DNA from: JBJXFY01 sp046155815
GTDB taxonomy: Bacteria > Verrucomicrobiota > Verrucomicrobiia > Limisphaerales > CAIMTB01
Length of the DNA: 26,584 nucleotides
NCBI GenBank assembly: GCA_046155815.1
Contig: JBJXFY010000123.1
Location: 1-26,584 of the forward strand
Direction of reading: 5' to 3'
A program made the translations under genes and the position numbers. Positions 7,966-15,391 of this stretch are shown piece by piece (position 1 is the stretch's first letter; every line of letters begins with the position of its first letter). The notes below the pieces were generated by a model. The model was given only the letters and a program-made list of their open reading frames with translations, made no database searches and was not told the DNA's origin.

Positions 7966-9591
7966 ATGCCGCCTGTCGTAGCTGTCGTGTTCCGCCGGTT
8001 GATTCCGGCCCTGTGTCTCTTCGCCTGCCTGACCGCCCGGGCCGGGCCTCCGCCGGGCTACTACGATGCGGCGGCGGGGCTAGGTGGAGCGGCGCTCCAG
8101 GCCGCCCTGCACGGAATCGTCAACGGGCACACCGTGGTGCCGTACAGCAGCGCCAGCCAGACAGACGCCGTGGATGCGCTGGGCGTGCTGGACGAGGATC
8201 CGGCCAACGCTGCGAACGTCATCCTCTTCTACAACGGCCGCTCCGATCCCAAGAGCGCCTTCAACACGACCGCCGGCTGGGACCGCGAGCACCTTTGGCC
8301 GAACAGCTATGGGATCGATGACGCCGGCCCCGAGTTCAGCGACCTGCACAACCTCCGCCCCACCGACCGCAACGTGAATTCGAGCCGCGGCAACAAGTGG
8401 TTCGATGCCGTCGCGCCCGGTGATCCCGGCTACGCCAGCCCTGCGCATCCCGAGGCGCCGGGCAACGAGGCCAGCAGCATCGCCTGGGAGCCGCCAAACA
8501 CGCTCAAGGGCGACGTGGCCCGGGCCGCGTTCTACATGGACACGCGCTACGAGGGCACGGGCGGCGAGCCGGACCTGGCGCTCACGTCCGACTACGGGAA
8601 CATCTCTTCCTCCGCGGCCTTCATGGGCAACCTGTCCACGCTGCGCGCCTGGCATGCACTGGACCCGGTGGACGCCGCGGAAGTCACACGCAACGACCGC
8701 GTGTTCGCGCTGTATCAGGGCAACCGCAACCCGTTCGTGGACCGGCCCGAGTTCGTCGAGGCGCTGTACGGGACGAACGCCCCGCCGACGAATCCGCCGC
8801 CCGCTGCGTCCGTGCTGCTCGCCCGGTGGAACTTCAACGGTCTCGCCGCCGGCACAGCCGCGGCGCCGCCGGTCTCGGAAGGCGCGGGCGCGGCGCAGCC
8901 GGTTGGCGTGGGCAGCGAATCCTTCGTGTCCGGAACGGGTTCGTCGGATCCCGAGACGACCAGCGACTCCGCGTGGAGCGTCACGGGCTTTCCCGCCCAG
9001 GGAACGGCGCCGCGTACCGCCGGCGTGCAGTTCTCCGTGAATACGACGGGCCACTCGAACGTGATCCTCAGCTTCGACTTCCGCGCCAGCAACACCGCTG
9101 GCCGCCGGCTCGTGGTGCTGGCCTCCGCGGACGGTGCGGCCTGGACCGAAGCCGGCGCCTTCCTCGTGACCGCCGGTGGCGTCTTCACCAACCAAATCGC
9201 CGTGAGCCTCGCCGGCGTGCCCGTCGCGAACAACCAGCCCGGCTTCACCGTGCGGCTCGTTTCGGACTTCGATGGCGGCTCGCAGTACCAGGGCGTGGCC
9301 GGCGGCTACGGCACGACCGGGACATGGCGGTTCGACATGGTGACGGTGACGGGCGCGCCGGCAGCCTTCACGGAGCCGGACTTCAACCTCGACATCAGCA
9401 CGCCGGACCACGGCCAGACGGCGCTGCTCAGCTGGGACACCGCGCCCGGGGTCCAGTACCGCGTCGACGTCTCGACCAACCTGACGGTATGGACGGAGGA
9501 GACCGGCTGGATCACGGCCACGGGCGGGTCGCTCAGCCACATCAGCCCGGTACCGGGCGGGAAGAAATTTTTCCGCATCCGTTCGCGGTGA
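7966..9591 (+). CDS. Secreted endonuclease I family nuclease with C-terminal beta domains
   Basis: 541 residues from the ATG at 7966, which has an AGG-containing site (CAGGAATTC) just upstream; earlier in-frame starts would place coding sequence over the tRNA gene. Residues 1-26 are a signal peptide (hydrophobic core, cleavage after ARA). Residues about 30-270 match endonuclease I (Pfam Endonuclease_1): FYNGRSDP, WDREHLWPNSYG with the catalytic-type His109 and Asn113, and SDLHNLRPTDRNVNSSRGN with Asp127/His128. These enzymes cut DNA or RNA non-specifically with a beta-beta-alpha-metal site. A jelly-roll-like region follows (about 285-465), then a C-terminal module (about 470-541: WDTAPGVQYRVDVS ... 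FFRIRSR) like that of the SBBP neighbour. Probable role: extracellular nucleic acid degradation for phosphate and nutrient supply (inference). Confidence 0.88.
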   Translation: MPPVVAVVFRRLIPALCLFACLTARAGPPPGYYDAAAGLGGAALQAALHGIVNGHTVVPYSSASQTDAVDALGVLDEDPANAANVILFYNGRSDPKSAFNTTAGWDREHLWPNSYGIDDAGPEFSDLHNLRPTDRNVNSSRGNKWFDAVAPGDPGYASPAHPEAPGNEASSIAWEPPNTLKGDVARAAFYMDTRYEGTGGEPDLALTSDYGNISSSAAFMGNLSTLRAWHALDPVDAAEVTRNDRVFALYQGNRNPFVDRPEFVEALYGTNAPPTNPPPAASVLLARWNFNGLAAGTAAAPPVSEGAGAAQPVGVGSESFVSGTGSSDPETTSDSAWSVTGFPAQGTAPRTAGVQFSVNTTGHSNVILSFDFRASNTAGRRLVVLASADGAAWTEAGAFLVTAGGVFTNQIAVSLAGVPVANNQPGFTVRLVSDFDGGSQYQGVAGGYGTTGTWRFDMVTVTGAPAAFTEPDFNLDISTPDHGQTALLSWDTAPGVQYRVDVSTNLTVWTEETGWITATGGSLSHISPVPGGKKFFRIRSR

Positions 9592-9632
9592 ATTGGCCGC
9601 GCCCTCGCCGCCGTGCCGCGGTGATCGCGGCG

Positions 9633-10508
9633 TCATGTCCCGGCCAGCGCCACGGTGCGGAGCCACGCGACGGTCCCGAACTGTTCCCGGAACGCCATCG
9701 CCGCGTGTTCCGCCGTCGCCGCGTCCGCAAAGAGGGCGAAGGTTGTCGAGCCGCTGCCCGACATCAGGGTGGCCGCCGCGCCGCAGTCCCGGAGGAACTC
9801 CTGATACAGCACGAGCACGGGGAACTTCCGCAGCGCCGGGGCCTCGAGCGAGTTGTACAGCGCGGTCCCGGCGGCGGGCAGGTCGCCGGCCGAGAGCCGC
9901 CCGATCAGTTCGCGCGCCCGGCCGGGGCGGCCGTTCAGGGCTTCCGGGAACTTCGCCAGCTCGCGGTAAGCCCAGGCCGTTGCGATGCCGAAGCCCGGGT
10001 GGACCAGCAGCAGGTGTGCGCCGCGCAGGGCCGGGAACGGCGGCAGCGGCTCGATGACCTCGCCGCGGCTCGTGCCCAGCGCAGGGCCGTCCTGCAGGAA
10101 GAATGGCACGTCCGAACCCAGCGCTGCGGCGAGGGCTTGCAGCTGCTCCGGGGCGAGCGGCCGGCCGCAGAGCTGGTTCAGCCCCCGCAACGTGATCGCC
10201 GCATTGGCGGAACCGCCGCCGAGGCCCGCGGCCAGCGGCACGTGCTTCTCGAGATGGATCACGACGCCGCCGGCCGCGCCGGACGCCGCGAAGAACGTCG
10301 TCGCCGCCCGGTGGACGAGGTTGCCGGCGTCCACCGGCAGCGACGGCTCCGTGCAGGTGAGCGAGACGCCTGTGGCGGCGGGCTTGAGGATGATCCGGTC
10401 ATGCAACGGCACCGGCAGCATGACGGTCTCCAGCGCGTGGAAGCCATCGTCGCGGCGGCCGAGGATGTTCAGCAGGAGGTTGATCTTGCAGGGCGACTGC
10501 AGCTCCAT
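9633..10508 (-). CDS. ispE: 4-diphosphocytidyl-2-C-methyl-D-erythritol kinase
   Basis: 291 residues from the ATG at 10508, the normal length for IspE. The frame is open further upstream, but homology begins with SPCKINLLLNILGRRDDGFH, the family's N-terminal motif with the conserved Lys8. The GHMP-kinase ATP loop PLAAGLGGGSANAA is at 91-104, the catalytic Asp133 lies in GSDVPFF, and the C-terminal GHMP motif MSGSGSTTFALF is present. The enzyme phosphorylates the 2-hydroxyl of CDP-methylerythritol in the non-mevalonate isoprenoid pathway, in the cytoplasm. A strong terminator for the upstream gene ends only five bases before this start codon, so ispE either depends on read-through or has a promoter overlapping that hairpin. 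It is convergent with the endonuclease gene, 41 bases apart. Confidence 0.95.
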   Translation of the reverse strand: MELQSPCKINLLLNILGRRDDGFHALETVMLPVPLHDRIILKPAATGVSLTCTEPSLPVDAGNLVHRAATTFFAASGAAGGVVIHLEKHVPLAAGLGGGSANAAITLRGLNQLCGRPLAPEQLQALAAALGSDVPFFLQDGPALGTSRGEVIEPLPPFPALRGAHLLLVHPGFGIATAWAYRELAKFPEALNGRPGRARELIGRLSAGDLPAAGTALYNSLEAPALRKFPVLVLYQEFLRDCGAAATLMSGSGSTTFALFADAATAEHAAMAFREQFGTVAWLRTVALAGT

Positions 10509-10513
10509 GCGGG

Positions 10514-10548
10514 AAAAGAAAAAGGCGCGCCAGGCAGGTTGGCGCGCC
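10514..10548 (-). terminator. Strong intrinsic terminator after the TIGR04073-like gene
   Basis: On the minus strand a perfect 9-bp GC-rich stem (GGCGCGCCA / TGGCGCGCC, 10524-10548) closes a seven-base loop and is followed directly by TTTTTCTTTT (10523-10514). It starts 19 bases after the stop of the lipoprotein gene and ends five bases before the ispE start codon. Confidence 0.9.
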
Positions 10549-10567
10549 GATGGGAAACTGGGGGGAA

Positions 10568-11068
10568 TCAGGGATTCACGCGGAAACGGCCGGACCAAAA
10601 ACCGGGCGCGACTTCGCCCGAGGTCACGCCGAGTTGGCCCGAGGTATCCATTTCCGGGAGGGCGCTGTAGATTTGCTTGTAGGAGTCGGGCGAGCCCGCC
10701 TTCTCCGGCAGGGCCATGCCACCCCAGTTTTCGTTGTAGGTGGCGATGGAATAGTCCGGCACCAGCGGCCCCTTGGGCGTGAACATCGCGTCGTAGGTCG
10801 GCGTGGGGATGGGGAAGGTCGCCACCTCGAAGGCGCCGATGGCGGTGCGGGCCAGGCTGCGGGAGAAGCCGCGCACCACACCGGTCGTGTAGGCCAGCTC
10901 CGGTCCTTCCCACAGCGCCGTCTGCTCGACCGAGCGGGAGATTTCTCCGAAGCGGGCGAACTCCGTCACGTTGTGGAGGCCGCGGCCCAGTTTGCGCTCC
11001 GGACCGGCGCAGCCGGCGAAGACGAGGGCACCAAGGGCGAGGGCGACGACCGGAGCAGCGTTTCGCAT
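10568..11068 (-). CDS. Exosortase-associated lipoprotein, TIGR04073-like
   Basis: 166 residues. The N-terminus is a lipoprotein signal peptide: hydrophobic core then a lipobox ending in Cys20 (LVFAGC). The mature part carries GRGLHNVTEFARFGEI, then GVVRGFSRSLARTAIGAFEVATFPIP and YNENWGG; the order G-RG-xxN, R-xxR-xxxGxxE-xxTFP is the pattern I associate with TIGR04073, a family of small proteins found in verrucomicrobial and related genomes with exosortase systems. No exosortase or PEP-CTERM gene is in this window, and the function of the family is unknown. The mature protein should be attached to a membrane in the periplasm. It is followed by a strong terminator, so it is probably a single-gene transcript. 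Confidence 0.8.
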   Translation of the reverse strand: MRNAAPVVALALGALVFAGCAGPERKLGRGLHNVTEFARFGEISRSVEQTALWEGPELAYTTGVVRGFSRSLARTAIGAFEVATFPIPTPTYDAMFTPKGPLVPDYSIATYNENWGGMALPEKAGSPDSYKQIYSALPEMDTSGQLGVTSGEVAPGFWSGRFRVNP

Positions 11069-11093
11069 AGGCGGAGGTGAATTGACCGCTCAA

Positions 11094-11121
11094 AGGCTAG
11101 CCACGGTCGCAGTCATGTAAA
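11094..11121 (-). promoter_or_regulatory. Possible promoter of the TIGR04073-like gene
   Basis: On the minus strand TTTACA (11121-11116, 5 of 6 to the -35 consensus) and TAGCCT (11099-11094, 3 of 6 to the -10) are 16 bases apart and end 25 bases before the ATG. No ribosome binding site lies between them and the start. Confidence 0.35.
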
Positions 11122-11293
11122 GCCCCCAGTTTCCCGCACCTCCGTCGCGCTCGTCCTCCTGCTGGTCCTCGTTTTCGGCTCCAAACTCTGCCCTGGGCGG
11201 GGGGGTCTTGAGCGGGCCGCTACGCCCGTCCAGCCTCTCAATCGGCGCTTGCCGCAGTTCCGCGCCCCGACAAGCCTCGCGTCCACGCCCGCC

Positions 11294-12394
11294 ATGTCCG
11301 AGGTCACCGCCCTCAACAAGTTTTCCTGTCCCGCCTGCGGCGGCGACGCGCTGTGGAACGCAGCCAAGCAGGCCCTCGTCTGCCCCTTCTGCGGCACCGC
11401 CTCGCCCGCGCGCCTCAGCGACACCGGGGGCATCATCGAGGAAAACGACCTCGCCCGCGCGCTCCGCGAACTCCCGGCCGACCAGCGCGGCTGGGGCGGC
11501 GAGGCCAGCTCCGTCCGCTGCCAGAACTGCAACGCCATCTCCGTCTTTAACCCCAAGCACGTCGCGAAACGCTGTGACTTCTGCGGCTCGCCGGCGCTCA
11601 TCCCGGTCCAGGATATCAAGGCGCCCATCCGCCCCTCGAGCCTCCTGCCCTTCGTCGTGCCCGACACCAAGGTCCGAGAGGAGATGCGGCGCTGGTACGG
11701 CACGCGCTGGTTCGCGCCAAACAAGCTCAAGGCCGCCGCCCTCACCGACACCGTCCACGGGGTGTACCTCCCCTACTGGACCTTTGACGCGCAGGTCTCC
11801 GCCGACTGGACCGCCGAGTCCGGCTACTACTACTACGAGACGGAGAGCTTCCGCGACGCCCAGGGCAACCTCCAGACCCGCCAGGTCCAGCGTGTGCGCT
11901 GGGAGTCCAGCCGGGGCCATTTGGACCATTTCTTCGATGACGAGCTGGTTCCGGCCTCGAAGGGCGTGGATCACGACCTGCTGGAGAAGATCGGCCCGTT
12001 TCCCACGCAGAAGGAGCTCAAGCCGTACGATCCCGGCTACGTTTCCGGCTGGGTGGTCGAGCAGTACCAGATTGACCTCGTGGCCGCTGCGCAGCGGGCG
12101 CGGCAGATCATGGACGCCAAGCTGAACTCACTCTGCGCCGGCCAGGTGCCCGGTGACACCCACCGCAACCTGCGCGTGTACGCCAACTACTCCGGCCAGA
12201 CCTTCAAGCACATCCTCGTGCCTGTCTGGCTGCTGACCTACACCTACGGCCGGAAAAACTTCCAGGTGCTCGTCAACGGCTTCACCGGCGAGATCGCCGG
12301 CCGCTACCCGAAGAGCTGGGTGAAGATCCTCCTGGCCGTGCTCGCCGGGCTGCTGGTTCTCGGCCTCTTCCTCTTCTTCGCCTCGCGGAACTGA
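11294..12394 (+). CDS. Double zinc-ribbon protein with C-terminal membrane anchor
   Basis: 366 residues from the ATG at 11294 (an upstream in-frame ATG at 11249 is less likely because the first zinc ribbon begins right after Met at 11294). Two zinc ribbons are clear: Cys12/Cys15 with Cys30/Cys33 (CPACG ... CPFCG) and Cys76/Cys79 with Cys94/Cys97 (CQNC ... CDFCG). A long conserved body follows (YLPYWTFDAQVSADW, then RVRWESSRGHLDHFFDDELV, later HILVPVWLLTYTYG and VLVNGFTGEIAGRYPKS), ending in one hydrophobic helix (about 341-362) and a short basic tail. Proteins of this kind are often annotated as TFIIB-type zinc-ribbon or PriA-like helicase proteins, but no helicase motif is visible here. The body would face the cytoplasm. 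Function is unknown. Confidence 0.82.
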   Translation: MSEVTALNKFSCPACGGDALWNAAKQALVCPFCGTASPARLSDTGGIIEENDLARALRELPADQRGWGGEASSVRCQNCNAISVFNPKHVAKRCDFCGSPALIPVQDIKAPIRPSSLLPFVVPDTKVREEMRRWYGTRWFAPNKLKAAALTDTVHGVYLPYWTFDAQVSADWTAESGYYYYETESFRDAQGNLQTRQVQRVRWESSRGHLDHFFDDELVPASKGVDHDLLEKIGPFPTQKELKPYDPGYVSGWVVEQYQIDLVAAAQRARQIMDAKLNSLCAGQVPGDTHRNLRVYANYSGQTFKHILVPVWLLTYTYGRKNFQVLVNGFTGEIAGRYPKSWVKILLAVLAGLLVLGLFLFFASRN

Positions 12395-12473
12395 CCGCCG
12401 CCCGTTCTTCGTGATTGGAAGCGGCATGCACGCCGCGCTCCGCCCTCCGCCTGCGCCGCCCTCTGCCGGGCCC

Positions 12474-13328
12474 TTACTTCGCTTCCATCGCCACCGCGTC
12501 CAGAAACCCGCTCCAGCCCGCCAGATAGGCGGCCGCGTCCAGGTCCGGCGGGTCGTTGTGGTCGCCGGCGATTTCGTGCAGCCACCTCGGCCCGGCGGCG
12601 GCGGCGAAGTTGGCCTCGGCGTGGTGGAAGCCGATCAGCGTGTCGCCGCGGCCGTGGAGGATCAGCACGGGCAGATTGAGCTGCGGGAGCTTGCTGCGCG
12701 TGTCGTACCGGATGCGGGCCAGAAGGCGCGGGAGCAGGAAGGGATACCGCTCCGCCCCCACGTCCGGGATGCTGGTGAAGGAGCTCTGCAGCACCAGCCC
12801 GCCGAGTCCCGGCCGACGACGCGCCAGCTCCGAGGCCACGCCGCCGCCGAGAGACTCGCCGAAGGCGATGATCCGGCCGCGCGCGAAGCCGCGCTGCTCC
12901 AGCCAGTCACTGGCCGCCTCGGCGTCGAGGTAAGTGCCCGCCTCGGTCGGTCGGCCCTCGCTGCGGCCGTAGCCGCGGTAGTCGAAGGCGAGCACGTTCA
13001 ATCCCAGGCGGTGCAGCAGGCCGTACAGGCCGAGGCGGTGGCTGATGTTGCCGCCGTTGCCGTGCGCGACGACCACGGCCAGCCGCGCCCGCACGGCCGG
13101 CGCGTTCGTCGGCGCGGGCAGGAACCAGCCGTGGATCCGCACGCCGTCCCGCGCCGTGAGCCACACGTCCTCGAACGCCAGCCCGACGTCCGCGGGCGAG
13201 CCGTCCATGCGCCGGAAGGGATGATACACGGCCACGCGCTCGAAGAGGCGCAGGACGCCGTAGCCGAGGGCCAGCAGGGCCAGCGCGGCGAGGGCGAGCT
13301 TCAGCAGGGGCATCCGGCGGCGGTTCAT
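12474..13328 (-). CDS. Membrane-anchored alpha/beta hydrolase (ABHD13/Bem46-like)
   Basis: 284 residues. One N-terminal hydrophobic helix (about 8-30) anchors the protein, followed by an alpha/beta-hydrolase fold. The oxyanion region is AHGNGGN (88-94), the nucleophile elbow GESLGG with Ser159, the acid Asp229 in HGRGDTLI and the His257 in GDHND, so the catalytic triad looks complete. DYRGYGRSEG (116-125) is typical of the Bem46/ABHD13 branch. The substrate is unknown. Its ATG overlaps the stop of the methyltransferase gene by four bases (ATGA), so the two are translationally coupled. Confidence 0.88.
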   Translation of the reverse strand: MNRRRMPLLKLALAALALLALGYGVLRLFERVAVYHPFRRMDGSPADVGLAFEDVWLTARDGVRIHGWFLPAPTNAPAVRARLAVVVAHGNGGNISHRLGLYGLLHRLGLNVLAFDYRGYGRSEGRPTEAGTYLDAEAASDWLEQRGFARGRIIAFGESLGGGVASELARRRPGLGGLVLQSSFTSIPDVGAERYPFLLPRLLARIRYDTRSKLPQLNLPVLILHGRGDTLIGFHHAEANFAAAAGPRWLHEIAGDHNDPPDLDAAAYLAGWSGFLDAVAMEAK

Positions 13329-14302
13329 GGCCGGCGCACGGCCTGCAGCCGCAGCACGTCGCCGGAATCCGGATCGCCCGCGTGCGCGGCGAGGATGCGC
13401 GCCGTCTCGCGGAGCGCGGCGGGCCAGCCCCGCAGCCGCGCCCGTTCACGCACCTTGCCCAATTGGTGGTGCCGGCTGGTCGCGTAAGTGATCCGGGGCT
13501 CGAAACCGCACTCACTCACCAGCCGCTTCAACGTGAGCGAGTCGAAGAACCAGAGATGCAGCGGGTGTGAAAGATGCAGCCAGGCGCGGCCCTCAAGGCG
13601 GAGGCCGGCTGACTTCCCGTTCGGCACCGCGATGTGAAGGATGCCGCCGGGCCGCAGCAGGCGCGCGAGTTCAGTGAGCTGTTCGCGCGGGTCGGGGACG
13701 TGCTCGAGGCTGTGGCACATCACCGCCCGGTCAAGGCTGCCCGCTGGCAGCTTCAGGTCCGTGACGTGCCCGACGTGGATGGGCAGGCCGTGCTGCGCGC
13801 CCACCGCCGCCGCGCCGGGGTCCATGTCCACGCCCTGCACCGTGCAGCCGCGGGATTTCAGGTACATCAGCAGGTCGCCGTAGCCGCAGCCGATCTCGAT
13901 CACCCGCGGCGGATTTTCCCCGTCGAACGGGATGGTGATGTCAAAGGCCCAGTCCGCGAACCGGCGGGTGAACGGCCGGAGCAGCCGCGCGCGCGCGCCG
14001 CGGCCCGGCGCGCCGGAACCGCTGTCGCGCAGGAAGTCCCACCGTGCCTGCTTGGCCGCGCTGCGTGTGCGGCCGATGAAGGCGTTGTAGCCGCCGCCGT
14101 AATACTTCCCGATCACGGCCATCGAAGGACGCGGCTCCAGCCGGTGCAGTCCGCAGCCGGCGCACCGCACCACGCGGGACAGGCCGTCCGGCGCGTCGGG
14201 ATGCGGCACGTCCAGCACGGGCGTCGCGTCGCTCGCACCGCAGACGGGGCAGGGGACGCTCTCCCAGCCGGCGCCGGCCGGGGCGGAAGTGAGTTCGGAC
14301 AC
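13325..14302 (-). CDS. Class I SAM-dependent methyltransferase with N-terminal zinc-binding motif
   Basis: 325 residues from a GTG at 14302, two bases after the stop of cysE, which suggests translational coupling; no Shine-Dalgarno is present. The N-terminus has paired cysteines Cys18/Cys21 and Cys47/Cys50 (CPVCG ... CAGCG) that should bind zinc. The Rossmann domain follows with motif I VIEIGCGYGD, an acidic SAM-binding VDMDPGA, and VMCHSLEHVPDPREQL with LLRPGGILHIAVPN. This architecture is common among methyltransferases that act on sugars, lipids or polyketide-like small molecules near polysaccharide genes; the substrate here cannot be told. It overlaps the downstream hydrolase gene by four bases. 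Confidence 0.87.
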   Translation of the reverse strand: MSELTSAPAGAGWESVPCPVCGASDATPVLDVPHPDAPDGLSRVVRCAGCGLHRLEPRPSMAVIGKYYGGGYNAFIGRTRSAAKQARWDFLRDSGSGAPGRGARARLLRPFTRRFADWAFDITIPFDGENPPRVIEIGCGYGDLLMYLKSRGCTVQGVDMDPGAAAVGAQHGLPIHVGHVTDLKLPAGSLDRAVMCHSLEHVPDPREQLTELARLLRPGGILHIAVPNGKSAGLRLEGRAWLHLSHPLHLWFFDSLTLKRLVSECGFEPRITYATSRHHQLGKVRERARLRGWPAALRETARILAAHAGDPDSGDVLRLQAVRRP

Positions 14303-14304
14303 GT

Positions 14305-15228
14305 TCAAATCTGGAAGTCCAGCGAATGGTCGGCGCCCCGTTCGCGCTTGGGGCGCACGATCATCCGGCCGTCGTCGTAGATGACGACCGAGTTCGGCGG
14401 CACGCTGTGCATGAGGAACACGTTCCCCCCGATGGTCGAGCCTTCGCCGATCACCGTCTCGCCGCCCACGATGGTCGCCCCGGCATAGATGGTCACCCGG
14501 TCCTCCAGCGTCGGATGCCGCTTCTGACCTCGCAGGGTCTGGCCACCGGAGAGTGACCGCGCCACGAGGCCGACGCCCTGGTACATCTTCACATGCTCGC
14601 CGATCACCGCCGTCTCGCCGACCACCGTGCCGGTGCAGTGGTCCACGAAGAAATGGCTGCCGATGCGCGCGCCGGGGTGCAGGTCCATGCCGCTGCGGCC
14701 ATGCGCCCACTCCGCGAGTATCCGCGGGATGAGCGGCACCTTCGCGAGGTACAGCTCGTGCGCGAGACGGTGGACCGCGATGGCCTCCATGAACGGATAC
14801 GCCACGATGATTTCCTCGGTGCTCAGCGCCGCGGGGTCGCCGCGATATGCCGCATCCGCGTCCGTCTGCAGCAGATCCCGGATGGCCGGCAGCTTGCCGA
14901 GGAAATCCAGCGTGAGGTCACGGGCGGCGCAGGCGACCTGGGTCTTGGAGAGCTTCTCCGGGGGGGCGTACTCGAGGCTCTTGAAGACCTCGTCCTCGAG
15001 GCGCTCGCGGACCGAGGCCAGCAGCAGGGTTGTCTCGATCTTCAGCTCGGAGGAGACCAGTGGCTTGTCGTCGAAGAAACCGGGAAACAGCAGCCGCAGC
15101 AGGTCGCCGGCGATGCCGGCGATGGCGGATTTCGAGGGCAGGTGGCGGCCGTCCACGTGGTTGATGCCGCCGACGGCCGCATAGGAGGCGAGCAGCCGGT
15201 CGGCGAGCTGGGTGGTCGTGGCGTCCAC
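14305..15228 (-). CDS. cysE: Serine O-acetyltransferase, EpsC type
   Basis: 307 residues from a GTG at 15228; a further in-frame ATG at 15285 would add 19 Cys/Pro-rich residues without clear homology. The N-terminal alpha domain (about 1-175) is followed by a left-handed beta-helix of hexapeptide repeats. Key serine acetyltransferase features are visible: MDLHPGARIGSHFFVDHCTG with Asp182 and His197, VVGETAVIGEHVKMYQGVGL, KRHPTLED, and the closing TIGGNVFLMHSVPPNS. The enzyme makes O-acetylserine from serine and acetyl-CoA, the first step of cysteine synthesis, in the cytoplasm. No cysK is adjacent. It is 163 bases downstream of the DUF5690 gene and probably has its own promoter. The C-terminal tail is longer than the core fold and highly basic. 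Confidence 0.9.
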   Translation of the reverse strand: MDATTTQLADRLLASYAAVGGINHVDGRHLPSKSAIAGIAGDLLRLLFPGFFDDKPLVSSELKIETTLLLASVRERLEDEVFKSLEYAPPEKLSKTQVACAARDLTLDFLGKLPAIRDLLQTDADAAYRGDPAALSTEEIIVAYPFMEAIAVHRLAHELYLAKVPLIPRILAEWAHGRSGMDLHPGARIGSHFFVDHCTGTVVGETAVIGEHVKMYQGVGLVARSLSGGQTLRGQKRHPTLEDRVTIYAGATIVGGETVIGEGSTIGGNVFLMHSVPPNSVVIYDDGRMIVRPKRERGADHSLDFQI

Positions 15229-15370
15229 GGGAGCACCATTCGGCAGGGGCGCGGCAAGGCAAGCCACGGGCAGGCAGCGGCACATTGGGCAACTCCATCC
15301 TCCGGCCCGGCGGGTGCTCGTGACGATGCTCCCGCGCCCGGGCTGGAAACTTGTCTCCGTGAAGCCCGCG

Positions 15371-15387
15371 CGGCCGGAGCCCGGCCG
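15371..15387 (-). terminator. Possible hairpin after the DUF5690 gene
   Basis: A perfect 7-bp stem (CGGCCGG / CCGGCCG) with a three-base loop begins four bases after the stop codon of the last gene of the phosphonate run. No U-tract follows, so termination here would be weak or Rho-assisted. Confidence 0.4.
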
Positions 15388-15391
15388 TCGC

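Noticed and set aside
7864..7969. Repeated GAATTCATGC (7875-7884 and 7960-7969) and a third GAATTC at 7864
   Set aside because: Striking in a GC-rich region upstream of the endonuclease gene, but short. The second copy includes the start codon and there is no further symmetry to support a binding site.
8080..9666. 528-codon open frame on the minus strand
   Set aside because: It is antisense to the endonuclease gene, which has a signal peptide and intact catalytic motif; the antisense protein is Arg/Gly/His-rich with no motif.
9633..11093. Extended 486-codon version of IspE
   Set aside because: The upstream part is out of frame with the lipoprotein gene and crosses a strong terminator. IspE homology begins at the ATG at 10508.
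12440..12460. Small GCGGC/GCCGC hairpin between convergent zinc-ribbon and hydrolase genes
   Set aside because: Five base pairs and no U-tract; such pairs are expected by chance at this GC content.
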